A stretch of DNA of 64,000 nucleotides from G965237725 sp965237725 (GTDB taxonomy: Bacteria > Pseudomonadota > Gammaproteobacteria > Arenicellales > Poriferihabitantaceae), in NCBI GenBank assembly GCA_965237725.1, contig OZ250151.1, forward strand, positions 3,596,001-3,660,000, given 5' to 3'. The position numbers were made by a program, and so were the translations under genes. A model generated the notes under the pieces. It searched no databases, had not been told where the DNA came from, and was given only the letters and a program-made list of their open reading frames with translations. Of the stretch, positions 45,975 to 54,770 are shown one piece after another. Position 1 is the first letter of the stretch, and every line of letters starts with the position of its first letter.

Positions 45975-47010
45975 GAACCAAAATTTTAAAATTGCAGAGC
46001 AAATAATAAAACCCGGCGAAAGCCGGGTTGTTAATTTGACCCTGCCCAGCCTGTACACCATGCAAAGTTCGTTAAACATGGCTGTTCATGTGATTAACGG
46101 AAAGCGCCCTGGTCCAATATTATTTGTATGCGCAGCCATACATGGGAATGAATTAAACGGCGTAGATATCATCAGGCAGTTATTTAGGAAGAAAACAATA
46201 CGCAGTTTGAAAGGCACGCTGATTGCGATTCCAATTGTTAATGTTTTTGGCATCATTCAGCATTCGCGCTATTTACCCGATGGCAGAGACCTGAACAGGA
46301 GTTTTCCAGGCACAGAATCCGGGTCCCTGTCCTCCAGGCTCGCCAATACCTTTACCCAGGAAATAATCAATCAATGTACCCATGGCATTGATTTACATAC
46401 TGGATCTGGACATCGTACCAATCTGCCTCAGATACGCGCTGACTTTAGTCAACCAGGAACCATGGAACTTGCAAAAGCATTTGGTGTGCCAGTAATCATC
46501 GATTCACCTCTGCGCGAAGGATCATTAAGAGAAACCGCCGGCCAGGCAAACATTCCATTGCTTGTGTATGAAGCGGGAGAGGCAATGCGATTCGATCCTT
46601 ATTCAATCACCACCGGCGTCAAGGGAATTATTTCTGTTATGCGCTTTCTCGAGATGCTGCCACAGTCCAAAGCATCGAGTAATAAAAATCAGTTAGAACC
46701 TTTTATAGCGGATTCCAGTAGTTGGGTACGATCTCCAATAAGCGGTATTCTCAATACCAATAAGACGTTGGGGGATCGAATAAAAGAGGGGGAAGTGCTG
46801 GGGATTGTTACAGATCCTTCGGATCTGTTTTCTGACCCCGTAGTGGAATTCCATGCTCCCTTTGATGGTATTGTCATCGGTCATACTAAAGTCCCATTGG
46901 TAAATGAAGGGGATGCGATATTTCACATAGCAAGATTTTCCAATGCCAAAGAAGTCGCCAAGGAAGTTGCCAGGGAAATGGAAAGCTTCCAGGATGAAAT
47001 TATTGATTAA
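45934..47010 (+). CDS. Succinylglutamate desuccinylase/aspartoacylase family protein (M14-like)
   Basis: A 358-residue zinc carboxypeptidase/acylase-fold protein. The zinc site is in AAIHGNELNG (His and Glu), with DLNRSFPG and the third ligand in GIDLHTG. The N-terminal residues overlap rimK by 41 bp; a GTG at 45961 with AGGA upstream is an alternative start. The C-terminal 80 residues are a beta-rich barrel (SPISGILNTNKTLGDRI) like a biotinyl-type domain. It is the third member of the RimK cluster and perhaps a carboxypeptidase that removes the added glutamates. Confidence 0.88.
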   Translation: MLSPKGTELVAQAKNQNFKIAEQIIKPGESRVVNLTLPSLYTMQSSLNMAVHVINGKRPGPILFVCAAIHGNELNGVDIIRQLFRKKTIRSLKGTLIAIPIVNVFGIIQHSRYLPDGRDLNRSFPGTESGSLSSRLANTFTQEIINQCTHGIDLHTGSGHRTNLPQIRADFSQPGTMELAKAFGVPVIIDSPLREGSLRETAGQANIPLLVYEAGEAMRFDPYSITTGVKGIISVMRFLEMLPQSKASSNKNQLEPFIADSSSWVRSPISGILNTNKTLGDRIKEGEVLGIVTDPSDLFSDPVVEFHAPFDGIVIGHTKVPLVNEGDAIFHIARFSNAKEVAKEVAREMESFQDEIID

Positions 47011-47276
47011 AATTAATCGAATCAAAATTCTAATATTCAATAAGTGCAATGCGAACCATTTACCTTTCTTATTTTCATGATCTTTACTCTGGGAATGTAT
47101 CACCTGATTAAATCCTGGTGCGGAAAGAAAACCATCTTGTTAATTGCCAGTTAATTAGTTTCTATTGCTCTTCCATTCGGGATTAAGCAGGTATCCTATG
47201 TTGGCACATTGTTGCAATGGATTGATAATTCTGGGTATGCTAGGTCATGCTAAATCATATTTGAGAATATAGGACT

Positions 47277-48173
47277 ATGAATACACAAATGCCTTCTGAA
47301 GTCGTGCAATGGTCTATCCAGGCCCAGACCGGTGTGCTCACTGATGTTTTACTCGGTGACCCATCTCATTTTCGCTGGGTGCCGCTGAATTCCATTTCAG
47401 CCATTACCTTTGCTCATCAAAAAAAACTGGGTTATCAATTTGACAAGGTTAAAGCCCTGGCCCAGCACCGGAAAATGGTGGCCGTCTATGAAGACAATGG
47501 TGTGCGTTGTCATTTTGTTGAATCTGATGAAGGCTTGCCCAGCAGTGTGTTCACACGGGACTCGAGTTTTATGACGCCATGGGGCGCAGTGATAACCAGC
47601 ATTCAGACACCACCCCGACGCCAGGACTATTCTGTCGTTTCTGATTTTTATCATAATGCGGGCATTCCAATCTGGAAATGGGTGACTGCTGATCACTTCG
47701 AAGGCGGTGATTTCTGTATTCTTAAGCCTGGAGTTGCTTTTCTCGGCTGGGCCGGGGATCGATCCACCCAGGCTGGGGCAGAGCAGGTAGCCGGATGGTT
47801 TAAAAAGAAAAACTGGCGGGCTCATATCATTCCCCTTGCGCCACAATTTGTTCACATGGATGCTGTGGTGGTAATGCTGGAAAAAGGATTGGCCCTGGTT
47901 TGTGTTGATGCGCTACCGAGTTATGGGCTAGAGATTCTGGAGCAGGAAGAAATCGAGATTATTCCGGTGAGTTATGCCGACTGCGTAAAACTGGGTGGCA
48001 ACCTGGTCAGCCTGGGGAATCGCCGAATACTTTCCATGGCCCACAACATTAAGGTAAACAAGGAACTGGAACAAAGAGGATTTACGGTGAATGCCATCGA
48101 CTATGATATGTTCGCTCTTGGCGGCGGTGGGGTGCATTGTTCTTGTCATGAGTTGCGACGAGAAGATGATTGA
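47277..48173 (+). CDS. Dimethylarginine dimethylaminohydrolase-like amidinohydrolase
   Basis: A 298-residue guanidino-group hydrolase of the arginine deiminase superfamily. The acid FEGGD (E142), His-193 in QFVHMDAVV and the nucleophile Cys-288 in GGGGVHCSCHEL form the catalytic set. Methylarginine hydrolysis would give citrulline plus dimethylamine or methylamine, which fits the rest of the window; arginine deiminase or another amidine hydrolase remains possible. Its last 175 bp are duplicated at 51333-51507. Preceded by a 266-bp gap with nothing evident. Confidence 0.8.
   Translation: MNTQMPSEVVQWSIQAQTGVLTDVLLGDPSHFRWVPLNSISAITFAHQKKLGYQFDKVKALAQHRKMVAVYEDNGVRCHFVESDEGLPSSVFTRDSSFMTPWGAVITSIQTPPRRQDYSVVSDFYHNAGIPIWKWVTADHFEGGDFCILKPGVAFLGWAGDRSTQAGAEQVAGWFKKKNWRAHIIPLAPQFVHMDAVVVMLEKGLALVCVDALPSYGLEILEQEEIEIIPVSYADCVKLGGNLVSLGNRRILSMAHNIKVNKELEQRGFTVNAIDYDMFALGGGGVHCSCHELRREDD
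47999..48173 (+). repeat. Left copy of a 175-bp direct repeat (3' end of the dimethylargininase-like gene)
   Basis: Collinear with 51333-51507 from CAACCTGGTCAGCC to the stop codon. Mismatches are few in the first 145 bp and cluster in the last 30 bp. The two copies bracket a three-gene cassette. Confidence 0.95.
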
Positions 48174-48348
48174 TGTTCGATTTATGGTATCCGTTAAACT
48201 GGGGGAGGCTCATTGTGCTCCCAGAATTACTCCCGGAGGGTGGGGTCAGGATGTCCAACTTATCTGCGTTACCACAAAAAAAGGTCACAAAATTTGTGAA
48301 CTAACGCCACAAATACTATTTCGAATAGCACAACATTAAAATAATCAC

Positions 48349-49527
48349 ATGATCAACGATCTCGATAGTTTGCTTTCCCCGATATCTATTCAGGAGTTCA
48401 GGGCACAATATTTAGATGAAAAAGCACTTTACATTAAAGGCGATTCTGATAAAACGTCCGGATTATTCGGATGGGAAGACATCAATCACCAAATCAACTT
48501 CGGAACACACAACTACCCTATAATAAAACTGATACACGACAAACAGCCCCTAGGCAGCGACGCCTTACGGGAGTTCGACAAATGGATGCGTGACGGGGCG
48601 ACTCTTGCAATCAATAGCCTTCAGTCCTCTGACCCTGTAGTAGATGGTTTAGCCACAGCAATAGGTCGGGATCTTTCAACAACTGTTAATATAAATAGTT
48701 ATACCTCGTGGCCCCATAAACATGGATTTGATACCCATTACGACCATCATGACGTTTTTATACTCCAGCTCGAAGGTATTAAGGAATGGTTTGTCTACGA
48801 ACCGACTCTAAAATGGCCCATTGAACAAGCAAAGCAGGAACAGAAATCAGAGGAAAAATCCAAGGATCCCTATCTGGTCGTTAAGCTGAACCCGGGTGAT
48901 GTTCTCTACATTCCTCGCGGACACTGGCATCACGCAATCGCCATTGAACCAAGCATCCATCTCACCGTCGGGCCGCAACCCAGGTCATCAATCGATTTTT
49001 TGACCTGGCTGACGGAACAATTGGCCGGCAACGAATTTTTCAGGAAACAAATCCCCTTTTTCGGCGCCCGTGAATTTGGCGGCGAACAGGACAATTATGC
49101 TTTGCAGGACTATATCAACGAATTCCAGAAGCGTTTGACAAGCGTGGTCAATGGTGATGAATTTGCCAGTATGCTGGCGGCATTTTGTTTTGCCAAACAG
49201 CCTATGAAAAGACTGAGGAACTATCCCGACCAGGCCATTAGGGATAGTGTAATTACGTCTTCAACGGAACTGAAGGTGCCGTTCGGACAAAAGTTTGTGA
49301 TCATGGCAGGCGGCGAGTCCGACAGCATCTCTGTCGGCTACAGGGGCGGCGTGATTAGGGTGACTGGTTTACCTGAAGAAACAATTAATGCAATATTGCA
49401 GCCAGATACAACCATAAGCGGCGATAAGATTATCGCCGCTTACTCGAGTCTGGAATGGAGTTCAATCGAACCCACCCTGGTTAAAATGGTTGAATGCGGT
49501 GTCCTTGAACCTAGCTTGGTTGACTAA
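48349..49527 (+). CDS. JmjC/cupin_8 Fe(II)/2-oxoglutarate oxygenase (ribosomal oxygenase-like)
   Basis: A 392-residue protein. The iron triad H130-x-D132 (DTHYDHHD) and the distal His in PRGHWHHA (about 194) are in place. The first 270 residues are the JmjC domain, and the C-terminal 120 residues form a winged-helix-like domain (ending WSSIEPTLVKMVECGVLEP), the layout of YcfD-type ribosomal arginine hydroxylases. The target here may be a protein; the adjacent exported small protein is a candidate. It is the first gene of the cassette bracketed by the 175-bp repeat. Confidence 0.85.
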   Translation: MINDLDSLLSPISIQEFRAQYLDEKALYIKGDSDKTSGLFGWEDINHQINFGTHNYPIIKLIHDKQPLGSDALREFDKWMRDGATLAINSLQSSDPVVDGLATAIGRDLSTTVNINSYTSWPHKHGFDTHYDHHDVFILQLEGIKEWFVYEPTLKWPIEQAKQEQKSEEKSKDPYLVVKLNPGDVLYIPRGHWHHAIAIEPSIHLTVGPQPRSSIDFLTWLTEQLAGNEFFRKQIPFFGAREFGGEQDNYALQDYINEFQKRLTSVVNGDEFASMLAAFCFAKQPMKRLRNYPDQAIRDSVITSSTELKVPFGQKFVIMAGGESDSISVGYRGGVIRVTGLPEETINAILQPDTTISGDKIIAAYSSLEWSSIEPTLVKMVECGVLEPSLVD

Positions 49528-49553
49528 GCCTGGCTTAGCCGAAAAGTATCCGG

Positions 49554-50108
49554 TTAAGAACAACCAAAACCTGCATTATCAAAGCCAAGATTAATACTAC
49601 AACCAGAGACTCCAGGGGTAGATAAATTGAAATTCAACCCGCATCCTAAATCGTTTGTTGTACCGGATTGTTCATTATGATTAAAGGGAATTGTTGCTAC
49701 TCCCGCACCATTAGTCGGAAACGGGCCGGGGTCAAAAAAAAGGTTATCGTCTAGACCTCCGCCATTATTCGCCGCAAGAGTAACAGGGACACCTGTGTGT
49801 GGCGGGGATAGCGTTATCGTAGCACTACCAGCGAAATTATACGGCCCTCCTCCTGTTGTACCGGCGATATCTGTACTTGCGTTGTATGTTACACCGTTAT
49901 ACAAAACCTCACAGGTAACTGTAAAAGAGGTAGATGCATGGGCGGGTAATAGGGTACTGTTAATGATTGGACGCCCCCACTTATCCGGGATGCCATTTGC
50001 AATTACTGCTGCACCACTGCCGGCAGCAAGCACTTTCATAAGCTTTCTTCGCTTTTGAGCGTATTTTGAGCTATCGCAATTAACATCTTGATTTTTTTGT
50101 GATTTCAC
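49554..50108 (-). CDS. Exported small protein with Tat-like leader and LPAHA motif
   Basis: A 184-residue protein. The N-terminus has a twin-Arg segment, QKRRKLMKVLAAGSGAAVI (about 18-36), followed by the block KWGRPIINSTLLPAHAS, a motif I have seen in many exported bacterial proteins just after a Tat signal. The mature part is rich in Gly, Thr and Asn with a beta-sandwich look and four or so cysteines (CEVLYNG, LGCGLNF, SGCSINLG, ending GFGCS). Function unknown. It is convergent with the JmjC gene and sits between it and the kinase gene. Confidence 0.7.
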   Translation of the reverse strand: MKSQKNQDVNCDSSKYAQKRRKLMKVLAAGSGAAVIANGIPDKWGRPIINSTLLPAHASTSFTVTCEVLYNGVTYNASTDIAGTTGGGPYNFAGSATITLSPPHTGVPVTLAANNGGGLDDNLFFDPGPFPTNGAGVATIPFNHNEQSGTTNDLGCGLNFNLSTPGVSGCSINLGFDNAGFGCS

Positions 50109-50287
50109 TTCAGCATTCCTCGGGTTTTAGAGAATTGTGAGTATACTCAATATTCTGTCAGTTTGATAGATGTGCCCTAAATTTTGATTTAGGGTTTAAT
50201 TCTACGGAAAATCAGCTAAAACCGTGAAATCTATCGTTTTTTGGCTTATTCGATAGTTAACTCAACAGACAATAATGTGAACTTAAA

Positions 50288-51241
50288 ATGATCGGCACAA
50301 CTGAAGAATTCCGACCCTGGTGCGATTATCAAGCTGACCTGCCGATGCTTCGGGAAATAAATTCGGCAAAAGTGTTAGTTCGATCACCGACCTCATCGGT
50401 GGATCGATTAACGTTAAAAACCGGTGATTCCGTCATCGCCAAACTTGCAACCGACATTAATGGCAAAGAAATTCAGGCCTACCGCGACGTTGTTAATCAT
50501 TTACCGTTTAGGACCCCAAATCTCATAGATTCCCTGGAAACAAAAGACGTGCAAATTCTGGTGATTGAGGATGTGGGAAAAACATGCATTAGAAAAATTC
50601 CGCTCCCTGTCCACTTCTATAGTGCCGTTTCCATCTTGGTCGAAATACACAAAACAGGGCCGGGTTCCGACAACAATCCGAAATTATCCTCCGACCTGAT
50701 TCATCGATATAAAAATTCTGGCAGGGAATTGCTCGATATGTTGGAATACATTGACAAAAATCCGCTCGATAATGATCCCTGGGAAATTAATGATGAGATT
50801 GCTGTGCTGAAACCCTTGCTACTGGCATTAGATAATGAAAATCAGCGGCATATAATCCACAATGATTTCCATTCAAAAAACCTGATTCTTAACGAAGATA
50901 TTCTTGTCCCCATCGACTGGGGCCACGTAAAAATAGGTTCCCACCTTGCCGATGTATTTTGTATTGTAATGGAAGGCGCGAGCTTTGGCGTTAATATAAA
51001 AAAAATGGTTCAACATTATATGGAAAACATGTCATTGGTCGACTATGACGAAGTTGATCAAAAAGTGAAAATAGGGGGAGCCTGTTTCTACATCTTTTGG
51101 ATGTACAACGCTATGAGGTGTGGAGATATACAATCCAAACGCATTCGTGACACACTTAAAAGTTCTGTGTTGGATATTAAAAGAATATCTCGTGCCCTGG
51201 CCGCTGGAACTAACTTGGAGAGCCTGCTTCTATTACGATAG
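50288..51241 (+). CDS. APH/choline-kinase fold phosphotransferase
   Basis: A 317-residue small-molecule kinase-like protein. The Brenner motif HNDFHSKN (D193, N198) and the metal Asp-210 in PIDWGHVKIG are intact, and the N-terminal lobe has an AK pair in SVIAKLAT. The fold is shared by aminoglycoside phosphotransferases, choline kinases and some protein kinases, so the substrate cannot be given. Third gene of the repeat-bracketed cassette; 46 bp of tRNA-free AT-rich DNA precede the start beyond the short gap to the exported-protein gene. Confidence 0.8.
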   Translation: MIGTTEEFRPWCDYQADLPMLREINSAKVLVRSPTSSVDRLTLKTGDSVIAKLATDINGKEIQAYRDVVNHLPFRTPNLIDSLETKDVQILVIEDVGKTCIRKIPLPVHFYSAVSILVEIHKTGPGSDNNPKLSSDLIHRYKNSGRELLDMLEYIDKNPLDNDPWEINDEIAVLKPLLLALDNENQRHIIHNDFHSKNLILNEDILVPIDWGHVKIGSHLADVFCIVMEGASFGVNIKKMVQHYMENMSLVDYDEVDQKVKIGGACFYIFWMYNAMRCGDIQSKRIRDTLKSSVLDIKRISRALAAGTNLESLLLLR

Positions 51242-51332
51242 TGAGGAGATGTTTTGGCACGCAGTTAATAGATGGAAAGATGGCGGGTAAATTATTGATA
51301 CTCCGGCCTTGGGTTCACGTAAAACCGCGAGA

Positions 51333-51507
51333 CAACCTGGTCAGCCTGGGGAATCGCCGAATACTTTCCATGGCCCACAACATTAACGTAAACAAGGAAC
51401 TGGAACAAAGAGGATTTACGGTGAATGCCATCGACTATGATATGTTCGCTCTTGGCGGCGGTGGGGTGCATTGCTCTTGTCATGAACTTCGGCGAGAAAA
51501 GGACTGA
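51333..51507 (+). pseudogene. Duplicated 3' fragment of the dimethylargininase-like gene
   Basis: It reproduces codons 241-298 of the gene at 47277, including the nucleophile block GGGGVHCSCHEL and the stop, with only a few changes (for example Lys to Asn in HNINVNK). An open frame begins at 51241, but its first 30 residues are unrelated, so no functional enzyme is possible: the acid and His are missing. Followed by 165 bp without features. Confidence 0.9.
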
Positions 51508-51673
51508 TCTCTGTTTATTGTTGCGATTTCAACTGATCGGCGATCTGGATACGGATGTAGTTGATTCGCGGAATACCGGAATCCACTATCTACCGATAGG
51601 TAAAGGGTATGGATGTAATTGACACCAATCTCCGTCAGTTGCCAGACCTTCGATGGATAGTGAGAGGCTACCC

Positions 51674-52600
51674 TTATTTATTTGCAGGCTTATTTTTCAG
51701 TAGCCAGTTTCTGAGTCTATGCGCACCCTCGCTCAACTGTTTCCTCTGGGGGTAACTTACATAGTAACTCCTACCTGACAGGAGCGCTTCTTGTCCAATG
51801 GTGTACAGCAAGCCATTTAAAATTTCAGCATCGATCAACGCGGTACTGCCAAGCGCCAGGCCTTTTCCCTTGAGCGCTTCTCCGATAGCGTGTGCATAGC
51901 TTTGGCATTGTTTGAGCCGGCATGCCTTCAACCCATGGGCTCCCGTTTTTTCAATCCACACCCGCCAATTGATCCAGTCCGGTGCCATTCGGTCATACTC
52001 CAGCAGGGTGATGGCGGGAGCGATGTTTACCATGTCGTTCAATTCCAAGGGGGCTGGCAACTCCCTTTCCTCAAAGTAGCCAGGCGACGCTACGGGCAGG
52101 AGTCTTTCTTCAAAAAGAAAATCACTGTTCCACCCAGGTGTTTCGCTGAATCCGTAGGTGATCACCAGGTCATTTTCCAAATTGGTGTGATCGCTGACTC
52201 TATCCGAGGTAATCAAATTTACATGGCATGAATTATCGCTTAGGCCAAATTCCTTGAGCCTCGGGGAAAGCCAGAAAAGGGAAACTGCGCTGTTGGCGAC
52301 TATCCTGACTGGTTCTTCGTAGTCGTCAGATACCTCCCGGCAGGCATCTTCGATGTACTCGAGGGCCATGGTAATGCGCTGCTGGAAACGCCTGCCGGGT
52401 TGGGTCAAGTGGATGGTTCTTCCTTGCCGTTGGAACAGTTGTATACCGAGCCTGGATTCGAGCTCGCGGATACGCTTACTGACTGCTGCCTGAGTCACGT
52501 AAAGTTCTCCTGCCGATCGGGTAAAGCTTTGGTGTCTAGCTGCTGCCTCAAAGAAAACGAGCGCATCAAAGGAAGGTAGGTATCGTCTGTATTTTTTCAT
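51674..52600 (-). CDS. LysR-family regulator divergent from dddP
   Basis: A GcvA-type LTTR. The frame is open to 52642, but MKKYRRYLPSFDALVFFEAAARHQSFT (starting at 52600) has the normal family spacing, giving 308 residues. The winged helix includes LYVTQAAVSKRIRELE. It is divergent from dddP across about 95 bp, the layout of a dedicated LTTR activator of DMSP lyase genes. The effector could be DMSP or acrylate, which is inferred. Confidence 0.88.
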   Translation of the reverse strand: MKKYRRYLPSFDALVFFEAAARHQSFTRSAGELYVTQAAVSKRIRELESRLGIQLFQRQGRTIHLTQPGRRFQQRITMALEYIEDACREVSDDYEEPVRIVANSAVSLFWLSPRLKEFGLSDNSCHVNLITSDRVSDHTNLENDLVITYGFSETPGWNSDFLFEERLLPVASPGYFEERELPAPLELNDMVNIAPAITLLEYDRMAPDWINWRVWIEKTGAHGLKACRLKQCQSYAHAIGEALKGKGLALGSTALIDAEILNGLLYTIGQEALLSGRSYYVSYPQRKQLSEGAHRLRNWLLKNKPANK

Positions 52601-52695
52601 AACTTTGAGTATTGATAAACATGAACTATTTGTCGATATCATTCACATACCTGTTGAATGTATTATAACTAAACCATAACTTTAAGTAACTTATA

Positions 52696-53952
52696 ATGAC
52701 TAATTTAGACTGGCATTACGACCGAAGTGAGTTAAGCCCTATAAAGCTCCTTGACCTGGCCCCTGAAAGCGACGGAATCGATCTACCCATTGTTCGGCGT
52801 TATCGCCAACAGAGGGTCCGTGGGGAGATGGCAAAGCGGAATATCTCAGCGATCATCCTTTGCGATCCTGTGAACATCAGATATGCAACGGGTACTCGGA
52901 ATATGCAGGTGTTCTCCCAACGCAATGGCCCAGCCCGCTATCTTTTGTTGACCATGGACCGATCCATACTCTATGAATTTACCGGTTGTATGCATCTTGC
53001 AGAAGGCTATGAAACCGTAGACGAAGTACGACCCGCTACAACTGCCAGTTTCGTCGCCTCAGGGCCTGGCATTGGAAGTCGAGAAATTAAATGGTCGAGA
53101 GACATGGCTGCTACGATTACCGAATTGGTGGGCACTGATGCAGTTGTCGGCCTTGAAAGAATGAATGCCGGAGTGAGTATTGCTTTGGGACAATCCGGAC
53201 TGCAGATAGTTGATGCTCAGGAACCAATTGAAATAGCACGTTGCATAAAATCGGATGAAGAAATCAAATGTATTAAGGCATCTCTACGTGCTTCAGAAAA
53301 CAGTGTTCGGTCTTTACGAGAGGCGATAAAGCCCGGTCTTACCGAAAATGAATTATGGTCGGTTATGCATCAATCTGTAATCGCGCAGAATGGTGACTAT
53401 TGTGAAACACGATTATTAAACTCCGGTACACGTACTAATCCCTGGTTCCAGGAAACATCGAGCAACGTCATTGGTGAAAATGAACTTGTCGCATTTGATA
53501 CCGACGTTGTAGGTTGTCACGGTTACTACTCTGATTTTTCCCGTACGTTTCACTCTGGACCCGACGAGCCCACAAAAACCCAAAAGAAGTTGTATCGAAC
53601 AGCCTACGAGCAGGTTTATCACAACATCGAACTCATAATACCAGGCATTTCATTTAAAGAATACGCGGATCGGGCCTGGGATATTCCAGATGAATACTTT
53701 GATAATCGCTACTATGTCTCAGCCCACGGCGTCGGCATGACAGGAGAATATCCGTATCTTTATCATCGAAAAGATTACGTTGAAGCCGGCTACAACGGCA
53801 TTATAGAGCCAGGAATGACTATTTGTGTTGAAAGCTATATAGGAGAAAATGGCGGGGCAGAGGGCGTAAAGTTAGAGCAGCAAGTCCTTGTGACCAACAC
53901 CGGAAATGAAATCCTGTCTCGGTTTCCCTTTGAAGAGAGCCTGTTAGGTTGA
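52696..53952 (+). CDS. dddP: DMSP lyase, DddP type (M24 metallopeptidase fold)
   Basis: Would cleave dimethylsulfoniopropionate to DMS and acrylate. The 418 residues match DddP as I remember it: DPVNIRYATGTRNMQ, ETRLLNSGTRTNPWFQE, FDTDVVGCHGYYSDFSR and FPFEESLLG. The metal ligands D268, D270, D280, H344, E379 and E394 and the catalytic Tyr (Y339, five residues before the His) can be aligned with those known in Ruegeria DddP. The alternative is a plain M24 creatinase/prolidase, but the block ETRLLxSGxRTNPWFQE argues against it. Probably regulated by the divergent LysR. Confidence 0.82.
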   Translation: MTNLDWHYDRSELSPIKLLDLAPESDGIDLPIVRRYRQQRVRGEMAKRNISAIILCDPVNIRYATGTRNMQVFSQRNGPARYLLLTMDRSILYEFTGCMHLAEGYETVDEVRPATTASFVASGPGIGSREIKWSRDMAATITELVGTDAVVGLERMNAGVSIALGQSGLQIVDAQEPIEIARCIKSDEEIKCIKASLRASENSVRSLREAIKPGLTENELWSVMHQSVIAQNGDYCETRLLNSGTRTNPWFQETSSNVIGENELVAFDTDVVGCHGYYSDFSRTFHSGPDEPTKTQKKLYRTAYEQVYHNIELIIPGISFKEYADRAWDIPDEYFDNRYYVSAHGVGMTGEYPYLYHRKDYVEAGYNGIIEPGMTICVESYIGENGGAEGVKLEQQVLVTNTGNEILSRFPFEESLLG

Positions 53953-54039
53953 ACTCGCAGCCTAAAGCAGTCATATGAAAAATGTGGTCTGTCCCCAAAT
54001 ATTCACAAGCAATAGAATGGCGATGAATTTGTTCCTAGG

Positions 54040-54438
54040 TTATGTGCAATACCCAGAATAAATGTACTCTCCCATTCTCGTGTAGGTGAACGGCTTTTGA
54101 CTCCATTTACGATGGATTGCAATGTATAGGTAACCAACCGTTCTTATCGGACCATAAGATTTTGAAACGACATAGTATGAATTGTTTGTCGGCTCGTTAG
54201 TCACCGAAATGGTTTCGCTATGTTTATTGGTTATAAAGTAACCGCCTCGAATCGCCCCTGATTTTCGTTCCACATAGAAAGTGGAACCGATTTGATTCTT
54301 TAAGTAGTCAGCATCATCCACAATTGTCCCGTCCGCCACGACGTAATGCACATAGGTCACAACACAATCAAACCGATGCGTATCCGCAATAGCTGACCCT
54401 GAAAGGATCAGTAATATTATGGTGAGATATATTTTCAT
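54040..54438 (-). CDS. Secreted hypothetical protein
   Basis: A 132-residue protein with a signal peptide (about residues 1-18, ending GSAIA). The mature part is small and beta-rich, with cysteines at each end (FDCVV and SGYCT) likely forming a disulfide. No family recognised. It is isolated between dddP and IS debris, and its base use is slightly more AT-rich than its neighbours. Confidence 0.6.
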   Translation of the reverse strand: MKIYLTIILLILSGSAIADTHRFDCVVTYVHYVVADGTIVDDADYLKNQIGSTFYVERKSGAIRGGYFITNKHSETISVTNEPTNNSYYVVSKSYGPIRTVGYLYIAIHRKWSQKPFTYTRMGEYIYSGYCT

Positions 54439-54537
54439 GCCTGTTCACAGGGTAATTTAACTAGGGGACAGTTTAAACCTCTCCCAGTTTAACGGATACA
54501 TTAAATCAGGCACAATGATGTCTGGGGGAGTATCCCA

Positions 54538-54736
54538 ATGAATCAGAAAGGAAAACCTTATAAAACGTATACAAGCGGGTTTAAGCTAGAAGCGGTTCGG
54601 TTGATGGAAACGGCCATACCTTTATGGGTACTGCTTGGATTCATATTACAATTGCAACACATTAATGGGACAATGTTGCCATGCAAACCTATGATCACTT
54701 AAGCCCAGAAGAGGTGGTCAAAATTTTGAGGTCTTA
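54538..54736 (+). pseudogene. IS remnant (IS3-type OrfA start joined to a second transposase fragment)
   Basis: The ATG at 54538 opens with YKTYTSGFKLEAVRLMETA, the beginning of an IS3-family OrfA helix-turn-helix, then runs into unrelated sequence. In another frame, from the ATG at about 54681, MQTYDHLSPEEVVKIL recalls an IS30-like N-terminus. Only fragments remain. The upstream region (54455-54475) has a GGGGACAGTTT repeat-like end. Confidence 0.6.
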
Positions 54737-54770
54737 GTTTCAATATCTATGAAATTTAAAAAATGTTTGT

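Noticed and set aside
46010..46029. AACCCGGC-GAAA-GCCGGGTT hairpin with a GNRA loop near the start of the aspartoacylase-like gene
   Set aside because: It lies within in-frame codons for KPGESRVV and has no T-run, so it is not a terminator; a chance or translational element cannot be told apart.
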